Shown: positions 22,652 through 31,373 of the stretch, one piece after another
How the letters are laid out: each line of letters opens with the position of its first letter
Numbering within the stretch: position 1 is the stretch's first letter
Assembly: GCA_009746045.1 (NCBI GenBank)
Contig: RPFO01000461.1
Coordinates: 1 to 34,437, forward strand
DNA length: 34,437 nt
Reading direction: 5' to 3'
Origin: Mesostigma viride
Lineage: Eukaryota > Streptophyta > Mesostigmatophyceae > Mesostigmatales > Mesostigmataceae
Program-made: the position numbers and the translations under genes
The notes under the pieces: model-generated
Database searches by the model: none
Told to the model about the DNA's origin: nothing
Seen by the model: the letters and a program-made list of their open reading frames with translations, nothing else

Positions 22652-23935
22652 TTACCGCCTAGTACTGCCCCCGAAATAGCCGGCGTCGTATCGGACCGCG
22701 TCGCTCCTCCCTGGCCGCACCGCCGTGGGGAGTTCCGGTCCGTACGCGACCTGCGCGTCGGTTTCCGGGGGCGACGCGAGGTACTCGGCCATCGCCTCTC
22801 TCACTCGGTCGACGGCGGAGGCGCCGTACCCCGCGGCCGCGTCCCGCCACTCCGTCGCCTTCTCGCGGCCATGGGGCCGTACAAGCGGGCCGCGTCCCCC
22901 GCTTCTCCGGCCTTCTGCATGCCCCACTCCAGGGCTCGGGAGGACATCTCCCTCAATCGATCCTGGAAACTCGGACCGTCGACCGACGGCGCCGGGTCGT
23001 CGAAGAGGATGTCGTGCGCGTGTCGGGGAGCCGCCGAGGTGTTCTGCGTGACGGGCGACGCCCGGGCGGCCGCGTCGACTCGCCGCCTCCGTCCGGCATC
23101 CCCGCCAGCGATTGGCCCAGTGTGGACGGGACGGGAGTCTTGGCGAGCTGGAGGAGCGTGGGGATCGCGGTCGCCGTGAACCCGGCCTTCAGCACGCCGT
23201 TGGGCTGGTACATGCTCCTGAGCGCGCCCATACCGAGCATCGCGCCTCGCAGCCACAAAGGGGCCTGGCCCAGCACGCTCTCGACCCCCGGGGCGGACAA
23301 CACGATCTGGCCGAGCTGGGCGGCGTCGCCCGCCGCGCCCGCGGCCTTGCGCGCGAAATCGGAGATCGACTTCATCGCGCGGGTCGGGACGAGTTTGCGC
23401 AGGAAGCGGAACCGTTGGTGCGGCTTCAGACGCTCGGAGATCATCTCGCACAAGATCCGCTTCGGGATGCCCGCGTACGCCTCCGCCGGTCTGTCGTCGA
23501 GCGCGGCGGCGATCGCCACGAGGTGCGCCATCCTCCCCGGGTCGGTGTTGGCGTCCATCAGTTTCGCGCACACGAGTTTGGTCATGGCGTCCACGGCGTC
23601 GTACGACATCTTCTCGCACATCTCGTCGCGCGTCATCTCCTGCAGCTCGGCTTCCGGGAAGTCCGGGTACACCGCCCGGAAAAGCCTCAGCGCCCTGGCC
23701 ATCGTCAGCCCCTTGGCGACCCCGTGGGAGCAGAACGGGGCGTCCTCGCCGGGGTACTCGAGTCCCGGGGCCGTGGCCGACGCGAACGCCGCCGCCATGA
23801 CGGCGTGGTGCCGCGACCGCGGGCGGGTCGTCCCGCGCACATCCCACGCGCTCCTCGCCATGTCGTCCGAACGCGGCGCGGCGCCGGAGGGCGTCGCGTC
23901 GACGGGACGCGCGTCGATCTGCGATTCGTCGGCAT
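22652..23935 (-). CDS. Helical virion-type protein, paralogue 3 of 3 (two or three frame breaks)
   Basis: Core close to the previous gene: EYPGEDAPFCSHGVAKGLTM, TRDEMCEKMSYDAVDAMTKL, PKRILCEMISERLKPHQRFR and FLRKLVPTRAMKSI, then LWLRGAMLGMGALRSMYQ. The core frame opens at ATG 23861. An ATG at 23935 just after GATATACC (minus strand) gives a basic N-terminus (MPTNRRSTRVPSTRRPPAPR) like that of the paralogue and needs one lost base near 23865, so I prefer it. Further breaks near 23085 and 22869 join the segments FDDPAPSVDGPSFQDRLREM and EKATEWRDAAAGYGASAVDR, ending at 22652. Inferred length ~428 residues. Tandem with paralogue 2. Confidence 0.65.
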
Positions 23936-23945
23936 CGTTTGTCGG

Positions 23946-23991
23946 TATATCTAGTCCAGCCGAAGATTTTTATGCCGATCGGTACATAAAC
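23946..23991. promoter_or_regulatory. Divergent promoter pair (GATATACC minus, ACATAAAC plus)
   Basis: On the minus strand AGATATACC ends 10 nt before ATG 23935. On the plus strand GGTACATAAAC ends 8 nt before ATG 24000. Both are short-spaced AT elements like those at 2537 and 8358, in a 64-bp gap between divergent genes. Confidence 0.4.
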
Positions 23992-23999
23992 GGGGCGGC

Positions 24000-24469
24000 A
24001 TGACGACTCGTCGCCCGCGACGGCAGCCGGAGACACGGAGACCGCAAAGGACGAGTCGGACGTCCCGTTGTTCCTGCGGAACATGGAGATCGAATTCGCG
24101 CGCAGACAAGCCGCCGGGACGTTGAACACGTCCGTCGGGAACTGCCCGGTCCAGCCCACGTTGGTGGACATCAACCGCGCGCGGTACGCCGCGGAGGACG
24201 CGAGACGCGCGAAGGAGGCCGCGGAGGCCAAGGCGGAACGGGCGAGGGTGGCCGAAGCCATGACGAATCCGGACTTCGCCGCGTGTCGCGAAGAATTGCG
24301 CGCCGCCTACGAGGACACCGAGGGTGTCCCGTTCTTCATTTACGGCGCCAGGAGGTGGAAGGCCGAGGACGATTTCGCCCGCAAGTTCTGGGCGTTCCGC
24401 AAGTTCGTCCGGAAAGAGGCCGAGAGACTCGAGTACGAGTCGTGCCTCCGGATCATGGACGCCCGTTAA
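24000..24469 (+). CDS. Charged coiled-coil protein, ~157 residues (probable lost base at codon 2)
   Basis: The ATG at 24000 sits 8 nt after ACATAAAC but is one base out of frame with the long coding frame. A single lost base at the second codon would give an acidic N-terminus (DDSSPATAAGDTETAKDESD). Otherwise the first in-frame ATG is 24083 (MEIEFARRQAAGTLNTSVGN). A long Ala/Glu/Arg helix follows (YAAEDARRAKEAAEAKAERA), then a compact C-terminal part (GVPFFIYGARRWKAEDDFAR, KFWAFRKFVRKEAERLEYES). Family unknown. AATAAA follows at 24546. Confidence 0.55.
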
Positions 24470-24545
24470 AATCCCGGGAAAACGCCGAACCCGTCGGAGC
24501 ACGAACTCAACGGTTCGAGCTTCCCGCCTCCCGCTTATGCTTATG

Positions 24546-24551
24546 AATAAA
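24546..24551 (+). terminator. AATAAA after the coiled-coil gene
   Basis: AATAAACG 77 nt after the stop codon in an AT-rich patch (CTTATGCTTATGAATAAACG) between convergent genes. Nothing else is seen in 24470-24646. Confidence 0.4.
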
Positions 24552-24646
24552 CGAACCATTTACGTCCTATTTATTCTCGCACATGTCACGTGGAACCACC
24601 ATCGTAGGATCGCGCGCGGAGTGTCGGTTAGACGGTAGATCGCGCG

Positions 24647-25168
24647 TCACTTTTTAGAACGTTTGCGCGCGGAAGAGGTAGAACGGCGCGCGGTCGGCCC
24701 GGTACGAGCCGACGCGGTACGACGGCGGTGTCTCTTCTGCGCCTCGTCGTGGTCCCCGCCGGCGGGTATGAAGTCGATGTTCCCGTTCTCGAACGGGTAG
24801 TCGACCATGGGGATGTCGTCCATGTCGATCGCGTACGGGTTCTGAGGCGCGACGAACCCGTTCGGAACGGGGATCGCGATGTTGGGGTCTTGGAAGAGCC
24901 GGTCGGGAGGCGCGTGCCCGGGCGCGTCCATCGGGTCGTGGAGGTCGAGTCCCCGATTGAACATGGGATCGATGTTCGTGACCGCGTGGGACCGCGCCGA
25001 GTGCCGCGTCCGTGTCCGGGTCCGGGCCCGTGTCCGGCTCGCGCTCGCTCTCGTCATTCGCTTCTTGACGGTAGGGGCTCCGGTTCTCTTTCCGCCGGAG
25101 TGCGCGGGGCACGACGCCGAGTTGCGACACCTGCGTCCGCTCGCGGTCGTGGCGCCACACCGTTTCAT
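24647..25168 (-). CDS. Zinc-knuckle (CxxxTxxGxxC..CxxH) basic protein
   Basis: 173 residues, intact, ATG 25168: MKRCGATTASGRRCRNSASC plus PAH. C4, C14, C20 and H23 form the short 'C...T..G..C......C..H' zinc motif seen in DUF5763-like proteins of giant viruses, algae and protists. An Arg/Thr stretch (RTRARTRTRTRHSARS), probably a nuclear-localisation or nucleic-acid-binding region, follows, then an acidic/Pro/Asn-rich centre (PNIAIPVPNGFVAPQNPYAI) and a basic C-terminus (SARKRSKK). An AT element GGTAAATAAATATCC lies ~35 nt upstream on the minus strand. Function unknown. Confidence 0.6.
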   Translation of the reverse strand: MKRCGATTASGRRCRNSASCPAHSGGKRTGAPTVKKRMTRASASRTRARTRTRTRHSARSHAVTNIDPMFNRGLDLHDPMDAPGHAPPDRLFQDPNIAIPVPNGFVAPQNPYAIDMDDIPMVDYPFENGNIDFIPAGGDHDEAQKRHRRRTASARTGPTARRSTSSARKRSKK

Positions 25169-25333
25169 GACCGGTCGCGATTCTATCGTATCCGGGGATA
25201 TTTATTTACCTTTCGCGGCTTCTCGATCGTCCCGAATCGCGCACTTCACCTCCGGTGGTACCGCGCATCTCGTTCGCGCGCGGGGTGCGTTCGAACGGGG
25301 TCCGAAAATAATCGCGGGGTACCTCAACCGACG

Positions 25334-25974
25334 ATGGCCGCGATCGCTCGATCAGTCCTCGCGCCTCCTTCCGCGCGGTATGGTCCTCGTCCTCGCCGAT
25401 CCGTCGACGTCCGCGGCGGCGCGTTCGCGAAAACGTACTCGCGGGGCGAAAGCGGATCCTCCGACGAACCCGAGGGTCGCACCGTGTACCTGATAGGCCG
25501 CAACGAGCCCTACCGTCGCTACTTCGGCGTCCACACGATCGAGTCCGATCGCAAGTCCGGCGCCGGCCCGAGGCCGTACACCCATCTCGTGGCGTTCGAC
25601 GAATCGGCCGTCGCCGTGGACATGGCGTGCCACATGACGGAGGACGACCGGGTGGGGAAGTCCGCGGACTACGTCCTGGAACACCCGAACATCGACCTCC
25701 TGCTGCTGCTGAAGCTGTGCCGGCCCGTCGACCGGCTGGGGGAGGAGACGGCCGACGAAATGGAGTCCACGTTCCTGCACGCCGTCCCTTTCGCGGACGC
25801 CGAACGGATGTGCCGCGAGCGGGGCTTGGTGCTGACCGTGTTGGGGGCTACCTTGAACGAGGACAACGCCGTCACGAAGACGCACCTCGCAAAACACTAC
25901 CCAAAGCCGATTACGCGGTCTACGCGTCCGCCCTGGACGCGTCGTGGGACGACGTCGCGGATCGACTAGACTAG
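25334..25974 (+). CDS. Hypothetical protein, ~213 residues (frame shift at 25900-25902)
   Basis: ATG 25334 (MAAIARSVLAPPSARYGPRP). The N-terminal ~45 residues are basic, followed by a mixed alpha/beta domain: GRTVYLIGRNEPYRRYFGVH, YTHLVAFDESAVAVDMACHM, NIDLLLLLKLCRPVDRLGEE, ERGLVLTVLGATLNEDN. At the CCC run 25900-25902 one lost base redirects the end from a Thr/Arg-rich tail to ADYAVYASALDASWDDVADR with a stop at 25974, which is the more protein-like ending. Without it the gene would stop at 25969. No family recognised. Confidence 0.55.
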
Positions 25975-26099
25975 CTACGGACTATGGTCTGTCTACGAGT
26001 GCATGAGAAGCATGAGAAGACGCGCGGTTTATAGGAACGGATTTTTATTAGTTAGGCATTCACACGTTCATTCGTCGCACGGGGCGAACGGATCGTCTT

Positions 26100-26615
26100 T
26101 CAGGCGTCCGTCTTGCCCGGCTCCTCTTCGGCATCGGCGAACTTCCCGGCCTTGCGGGTGGACGAGTTCCCGAGCAGGTACTTGAGCGCGAAATCGCCCG
26201 CGGTCCACCCGTTTTGCAACAGGTGCTGGCTCTGGATGGCCTGCCCCTTGCGCCGGATCTGGTTCAAACACTTGCGCACGTCCCCGACCGTCAGCTCGGG
26301 GATCGACGAACTCATGACCTTGTTCTTTTTGGGCTCGGTCTCGACGCCGGAATCGCCGGTCTCTTCGCGCGCCGCTCGCCTCGCGGGCTTGGCGCGCGAG
26401 TCGGTTTCCATCTTCACCTCGGCGACCGCCGGGGCGGGGGCGGGATCCGCGGAGGCGGACTCGGGCTTGTCGTGCGATGGGGCGGGGGCGGCGGCGGGGG
26501 CGTCCTTGGTCTTCCTGGCCTTCTTGGCCTTTGGTGGCCCGTCCGCCGTCGACGACTCGACCAGGATCTCGACGTCCTTGGACACGGAAGAGTGGGAGGC
26601 GTGAGAGGTCGTCAT
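26100..26615 (-). CDS. Hypothetical protein with disordered N-terminus, 171 residues
   Basis: ATG 26615 (MTTSHASHSSVSKDVEILVE). The first ~100 residues are Lys/Ala/Pro/Glu-rich with a nuclear-localisation-like PPKAKKARKTKD. The C-terminal ~65 residues are compact (IPELTVGDVRKCLNQIRRKG, QAIQSQHLLQNGWTAGDFAL). Intact. The disordered basic arm plus a small C-terminal domain suggest nucleic-acid or protein binding in the nucleus; inferred. Divergent from VLTF3. Confidence 0.55.
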   Translation of the reverse strand: MTTSHASHSSVSKDVEILVESSTADGPPKAKKARKTKDAPAAAPAPSHDKPESASADPAPAPAVAEVKMETDSRAKPARRAAREETGDSGVETEPKKNKVMSSSIPELTVGDVRKCLNQIRRKGQAIQSQHLLQNGWTAGDFALKYLLGNSSTRKAGKFADAEEEPGKTDA

Positions 26616-26702
26616 CGTGGGGTCGGAGGAGATCTATGCTACATGCGCGGAAAAAAGATCCCGTCCGCTGAACGAACCTCCCCGCCGACGCGACCGACGG
26701 AG

Positions 26703-26710
26703 CATAAAAG
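26703..26710 (+). promoter_or_regulatory. CATAAAAG box upstream of VLTF3
   Basis: CATAAAAG 50-68 nt before the two candidate VLTF3 start codons; position fits a TATA-type core promoter. Confidence 0.45.
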
Positions 26711-26759
26711 GGAGCGACCCGCTCGACCTCGGTCGCGAACGGAGAATCTGCGCGTTGTT

Positions 26760-28032
26760 ATGATAGGGACGAGCAGGATGTCCGCGCCGTCCGCGCCCTC
26801 GTCGGACGGGCGCGCCGTCCCGGCCGCGGCCAAAATATGTTCCTCTACTCCCGTGGTGACCGGACGCGTGAAGTCGGCGGGGATGTCCAAGACGCTGTCC
26901 ACGGTGGAGTCCAAGATGCGGGAGTGCATGGAATTTTTCGAGAAGAGGAGGGGGGAAGTCGACGCGATGAGGAAGGAGGTCCGGGACATGGAGGCGCGGC
27001 TCGAGGGGTCCTCGGACCCCGTCGAGGCGGCGGAGTTGAGGCGGAAGATCCGAAAGGCGGCGGACGCCGTACGGGTCATCGAGACGGGCGAGGACGAGAT
27101 CGAGTTCCTGCTGGACGCCGCGCCCGTCTACCGAGACTACGTCGTGGCCGTATCGGATTCCAACCGGAAGCGCCAGAAGACGCAGGGAGGGGGGAGAAGA
27201 CGGGAGGGGGGCCGAGACGGGAGGCGGGGCGAGCGGCGACTCGAAGCCGATCGACGTCAACCGTCGGTCCCTGTACCGCGATTTCATGAGGGCCATCGAA
27301 CGGTACCACTACCTCCCGTTCGAGGACGAGCAGGGCCAGGTGGCCGTCGAGTGCCAGCGCGAGGACCAGATGGTCGTGTACGGTTTCTGCGCGGAGTGCG
27401 AGGTCAACATGGTGGAAGTCGTGGCGGACGGCGCGCTCGTCTGCTCGCGATGCGGGACGTGCGAGCCCGCGCACAACGACGGCGTCGAGGCGTTCCCCTA
27501 CGGCACCTCGATCAACAACGCGGACTACTGCTACAAGCGCATCAACCATTTCAACGAGACGCTGTCCCAATTCCACGCGCGCGAACGGTCCGTCATCCCC
27601 GACGAGGTCGTGGACGCCGTGCGCGCGGAGTTCAAGAAGGCGCGCATGACCGCCGCCTCGGACATCACCCCCGAGAACGTGCGCAAGTTCCTGCGGAAGT
27701 TGAAGATGTCCAAGTTCTTCGAACACCGGTTCCAGATCACGCACATCCTCGCGGGCACGTCGCCGCCCACCATGACCACGGAGCAGGAGGAGCGGTTGCG
27801 GAACATGTTCCGCATGATGCAGGCCCCCTTCGAGGAGGTCTGTCCCAAGGACCGCAAGAATTTTTTGAACTACTCCTACTGCCTGCACAAACTGTGCGAG
27901 CTCATGAGCTACGACCAGTTCATCCCGTACTTCCCCCTGCTGAAGAGCCGGGAGAAGCTGTGGGGACAGGATGTCATTTGGAAGGGGATTTGCAAAAAGT
28001 TGGGGTGGCAGTACATTCCTAGCACTTCGTGA
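26760..28032 (+). CDS. VLTF3: VLTF3 late transcription factor (frame shift in G runs 27189-27211)
   Basis: ATG 26760 or 26778 (MSAPSAPSSDGRAVPAAAKI). The N-terminal half is a coiled coil (MRECMEFFEKRRGEVDAMRK, EAAELRRKIRKAADAVRVIE) and contains EFLLDAAPVYRDYV. After a frame shift in GGGGGG runs (an extra base or two lost) comes the VLTF3 core. It has a zinc ribbon FCAECEVNMVEVVADGALVC then SRCG, the hallmark YKRINHFNETLSQFHARERS, IPDEVVDAVRAEFKKARM, and the terminal LCELMSYDQFIPYFPLLKSR and KLGWQYIPSTS. Both halves match the order in NCLDV VLTF3 (poxvirus A2L-like). It activates late genes. This is a hallmark gene of the virus group and the call is firm. Confidence 0.92.
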
Positions 28033-28149
28033 GACGCGGATCGCCATACCGATGGTGATGAATGTTATTTTATTATGATTATGAATACGAATTGTCTTGC
28101 ATGCGCATACGATCGAGCTCACACGCCCAACTACGTTTCTACGACGCGG

Positions 28150-28929
28150 TCACTCCGCGTCCATCTGGTCGCCCGAAATCTTCGGGGCCAGCGCGTACAG
28201 CAGCGTCCCCAGGTCTCCCACGCGGTACTTGACGATGATGGGGTACTCGGGACTCAGGAACAGGTTCACACTGCTGCACAGTCCGCCCGCCTTCGCGAAC
28301 GTGCACAGGTATCGCAGCGAGAACTCCTCGTCGATCGCGTCGTCCTCCCCCGTCTCCACCTTCATGTTGGGGAACGTCTTCCCGATTTCGAGCACGCACG
28401 ACCCGATGTCGCCCTCGCACGCGAACACGATGTCCTCGCCCGTGCACTTGATCCTCACGTTGTCGGACACGATCGACAGGTCGCGGCAGATCTTTTGGAA
28501 TTCCGAGCTCGCCATCGTCACGAGCGTCATGTACTGCTTTTCGGGGATGCTGAGGGACTGCTCGTCGATGTCCAGCAGCTTCATCTTGTACGACCACCTC
28601 GCGCTCTTGTCCGCGTTCGAGATGTGGATCTCCATCACGTCCATGGACGCCGCGTCCAACTTCATCTCCAGTTCGTCCGACACCCCGACGTTCTTGATCA
28701 GTTTGAACATGTTCACCAGGCTGATGCCCACCGTGCACGGTTTCGTGCAGACGTACTCCTCGATCTTATCGGCCTCCAACAGCACGTGGAATAGGGCGCA
28801 GTGCGCGTTGTCGAAGGCCGTGATGCGGACGCCGTCCGATCCGAAGTAGAAGTTCACGTCGTTGGTCAGCTCTTTCAACGCCTCCACCAGCAGCTTGATA
28901 GAGGACCCTTGGACTGTCCGGAACTCCAT
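28150..28929 (-). CDS. PCNA: PCNA sliding clamp
   Basis: ATG 28929 (MEFRTVQGSSIKLLVEALKE), 259 residues, intact; an in-frame GTG 13 codons upstream is not needed because PCNA families start at this point. Typical features are DVNFYFGSDGVRITAFDNAH with the following LFHVLLEA strand, the interdomain region around SIPEKQYMTLVTMASSEFQK, the basic central helices, and the C-terminal YLCTFAKAGGLCSSVNLFLS and YPIIVKYRVGDLGTLLYALA-PK. It encircles DNA as a trimer and tethers polymerase and repair proteins. It works with the SSB encoded at 4847. Length and both domains fit the family. Confidence 0.95.
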   Translation of the reverse strand: MEFRTVQGSSIKLLVEALKELTNDVNFYFGSDGVRITAFDNAHCALFHVLLEADKIEEYVCTKPCTVGISLVNMFKLIKNVGVSDELEMKLDAASMDVMEIHISNADKSARWSYKMKLLDIDEQSLSIPEKQYMTLVTMASSEFQKICRDLSIVSDNVRIKCTGEDIVFACEGDIGSCVLEIGKTFPNMKVETGEDDAIDEEFSLRYLCTFAKAGGLCSSVNLFLSPEYPIIVKYRVGDLGTLLYALAPKISGDQMDAE

Positions 28930-29060
28930 GGCGAAATGGACAGCGCAGACGTCCGACGGGAGTGTCACGACAACGGGACGAGAAATTCGTCCTCCTCCGC
29001 CGAACGCGCGGCGTGTGATCGAGTCGATGGACGACGAGAAGCTCGGCCGAGCGTGCTTAT

Positions 29061-29323
29061 CTACGTCGCGGGCGGGCCGATGCTTTGTAGGATCGTGTAA
29101 CCGTTGAACGTCGGGTCGGGAACGTTCTGCAGCCCGCCGCCCGGCTCGTCCGACCTCTCCATGATGTACAGGTACGGCACCCCTCGAAGCGGGCCGAGTA
29201 CAGCCTGTGGTCGCCCACGTCGATCGGGTTCGTCGTGAACATCATCTCGCCCGTCGCGAAACGGATGCGGGACACGTTCACCGTCCGCGCCTCCAGCGTC
29301 TTCACCGGTTTCGGGTCCGACAT
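29061..29323 (-). CDS. Hypothetical protein, ~87 residues (frame shift at 29180-29183)
   Basis: ATG 29323 (MSDPKPVKTLEARTVNVSRI), beta-rich (FATGEMMFTTNPIDVGDHRL, YSARFEG). The frame is lost at CCCC 29180-29183; one more base gives VPYLYIMERSDEPGGGLQNV and a stop at 29061. The alternative as-written tail is Arg/Thr/Ser-rich and implausible. It lies upstream of PCNA in the same direction. Unknown family; probably a small single-domain protein. Confidence 0.5.
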
Positions 29324-29468
29324 GATCTGCGCCTCCCTCAGTGGTCTCTAGTAACCTCGCGAGAATATTCTCCGCGACGGGATCGCGACGGTATCGGGCC
29401 GACAGGCGTCGAAACTCGTTTCAGCGGGCCGATTTTTTTTATCCGCGCAAAAGTATACCCCGTCCGCC

Positions 29469-29945
29469 ATGGCCAAGACTCGCTCCCAGTGCCGCGACTC
29501 CTCCCTGCGTCACGATCGCGAACTCGTCGAGCTCGTCATGTCCGGCATCCACAAGGGGTGGGCGGTCAGCATGACGGACGACGGGGAGGTCGTGTTCGAC
29601 ATCCCGGCGGACGACGACATGGAGGAGGACGTTTCCTGCGACGAGTGCGACACGGACGACGACTACGACGACGACGAGGAACCGGAGGAGGCGGGGACGG
29701 CCGCGGCCCCGCCGCGATCTAAGACGGCGCCGCGACGATCGAGGTGCGAGGGCGAGCTCGTCGGCGGACTCGAGACGCACGAGTTGCCCGACGACGACGA
29801 GGCCATCCACGCCGTCCGCGCCATCCTGGGAATGCTCGAGCCCGGTCGATGCGACCCGGCGGGCCGGCGACAAGACTCGGCCTCGACCAAGGTGTTCGTC
29901 TTGGGCGATGGCAAGCGCGTCCGGGTGACGGTCGAGGCCGAGTGA
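29469..29945 (+). CDS. Acidic protein, 158 residues
   Basis: Starts MAKTRSQCRDSSLRHDRELV after AAAGTATACCCC (29450-29461). The N-terminal helix is followed by an Asp/Glu-rich block (DECDTDDDYDDDEEPEEAG), a basic island (PPRSKTAPRRSRCEG), an acidic-then-helical part (DDDEAIHAVRAILGMLEPG) and a beta-like end (TKVFVLGDGKRVRVTVEAE). Intact. Its charge pattern resembles histone-binding or regulatory proteins, but no family is recognised. Confidence 0.55.
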   Translation: MAKTRSQCRDSSLRHDRELVELVMSGIHKGWAVSMTDDGEVVFDIPADDDMEEDVSCDECDTDDDYDDDEEPEEAGTAAAPPRSKTAPRRSRCEGELVGGLETHELPDDDEAIHAVRAILGMLEPGRCDPAGRRQDSASTKVFVLGDGKRVRVTVEAE

Positions 29946-29987
29946 CGACGACGCGCATCCGCTACGGCATTTATTTGTCGGCTCTAA

Positions 29988-29994
29988 TTATAAA
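29988..29994 (+). promoter_or_regulatory. TTATAAA element 12 nt before the LysM gene
   Basis: AATTATAAACCGCGAACGGTCATG: TTATAAA lies 12 bases before ATG 30007. This is the same short-spaced class as 2537 and 8358. Confidence 0.4.
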
Positions 29995-30006
29995 CCGCGA
30001 ACGGTC

Positions 30007-31373
30007 ATGAACGCGAGCCCGGACATACTCCAAGCGTTCAAGGCGTTCTTGGAGGAACAGCAGCACGCCAAGATGGACCCTGACCGCACCGAGGCGGACG
30101 AGAACGTCCTGAACCGCATCTACGACCAGATCGTCAAGCCCACGACCGTGATGGAGGCGCGCGGGTCGTTGCAGAAGGCCAACCCGTTCTCCGACCGGCA
30201 GACGTACGTCGTCCAAGAGCGCGACACGTGGTCGTCCATCGCCGCCAGGTTCAACACCATGCCCGAGGAACTCATCATCGCGAACCCCCACGTGTCCCCG
30301 CGGACGCTCTCCGCCGGTGATCTGCTCATCGTGCCGAAGCCGTACACGTACGAGGACTTCGTCACGTCGATCGTCGTGCCCGACGGTCGCGGGTTGGCGA
30401 ACGCGACGTACGCCGGTGGGATCCAGGCGGGCGAGGGAGGAGGGGGGAGGCCGGCGACGGGACCGTCAAGGGGGCGATCGACGCCAAAGCCTCGGGCCTG
30501 TTCCAGAGTTTTCTCAACAAGGTCGGACAATACGGGACCATCGGAAAGGCGGCGAGCACCGCGATGGGCGGGATGGCCAAGCTGGGCGCGTACGCCCCCG
30601 CGGCCGCGCAGGTCGGCATGGGCATCAAGCAACTGGGGCAAGGAGGGGTGTCGAGTCTGATGGCCGTTCCGATGATCGCGTCGGGGCTGTACGGCGGGTA
30701 CAAGACCTACAAGCACGGCCCGAGTCTGACGGACACGGTCATGTCCGCTATGCCGATCGCCGGGTCCGCGCTCGGCCCGGCCGCCTTCGCGTTGACCAGC
30801 GCCGCCAAGACCGCGATGGACAGCGGGCTGGCCGCGAGGTACGACCCCGCGAGCAAGTGGCAGACCGCCAAGAACATGGCGTCCAACGTCCGTCTCGCGC
30901 CGATGGCCGCGGCCCTCGCGTCCCAGTACGCGGTCCCGTACCTGGCGTCCGGCATGAGCGCGAACGCCGAGGCGCTCGCTCGCACCGCTCCGATCGCCGC
31001 GTCGGGACTGTACGAGTACGCGCGAGGCAGGAGCTCGCCCAAGGAACTGTTGTCGCTGTACGCGGCCCTGATGGCGGGCGCGCACGGCCCGGGGATGCGT
31101 CCGTCCGACTTCGGCGTACAGACTGCGGTGTCCAACGCGTGGGAGAACACGTCCGGCATACCTCGACGCGCGTGGGACTACACGACCGGCCTCCCTCGCC
31201 GCGCCCTGGAGGGCGTGGGCGAGGGCGTGGATCGAGCGTACTACGAGGCATACAAAGCGATGTTCGGTGACACGACACCCGTGGACCCGTTGACCCAAGA
31301 GCGAATTTATCCCTGGTTTGCGCGGCTTTTGGAACACGCGAAGATAATGGCGATGAACGGCGGTCGGAGTTAA
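30007..31373 (+). CDS. LysM-domain virion protein with Ala/Gly-rich hydrophobic C-terminus (frame shift at 30442-30447)
   Basis: ATG 30007 (MNASPDILQAFKAFLEEQQH). A LysM domain at ~66-115 reads TYVVQERDTWSSIAARFNTM, PEELIIANP and LSAGDLLIVPKPY, with the usual W/I and N-P positions, and could bind GlcNAc polymers. The frame is lost in GGGGGG 30442-30447; one more G continues it through GDGTVKGAIDAKASGLFQSF to a stop at 31373 (~455 residues). The C-terminal half has repeated small-residue hydrophobic helices (VPMIASGLYGGYKTY, MPIAGSALGPAAFALTSA, LAPMAAALASQYAVPYLASG), as in membrane-associated or packing virion proteins. Its end overlaps the convergent capsid gene by 4 bases. A virion location is inferred from context. 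Confidence 0.7.
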
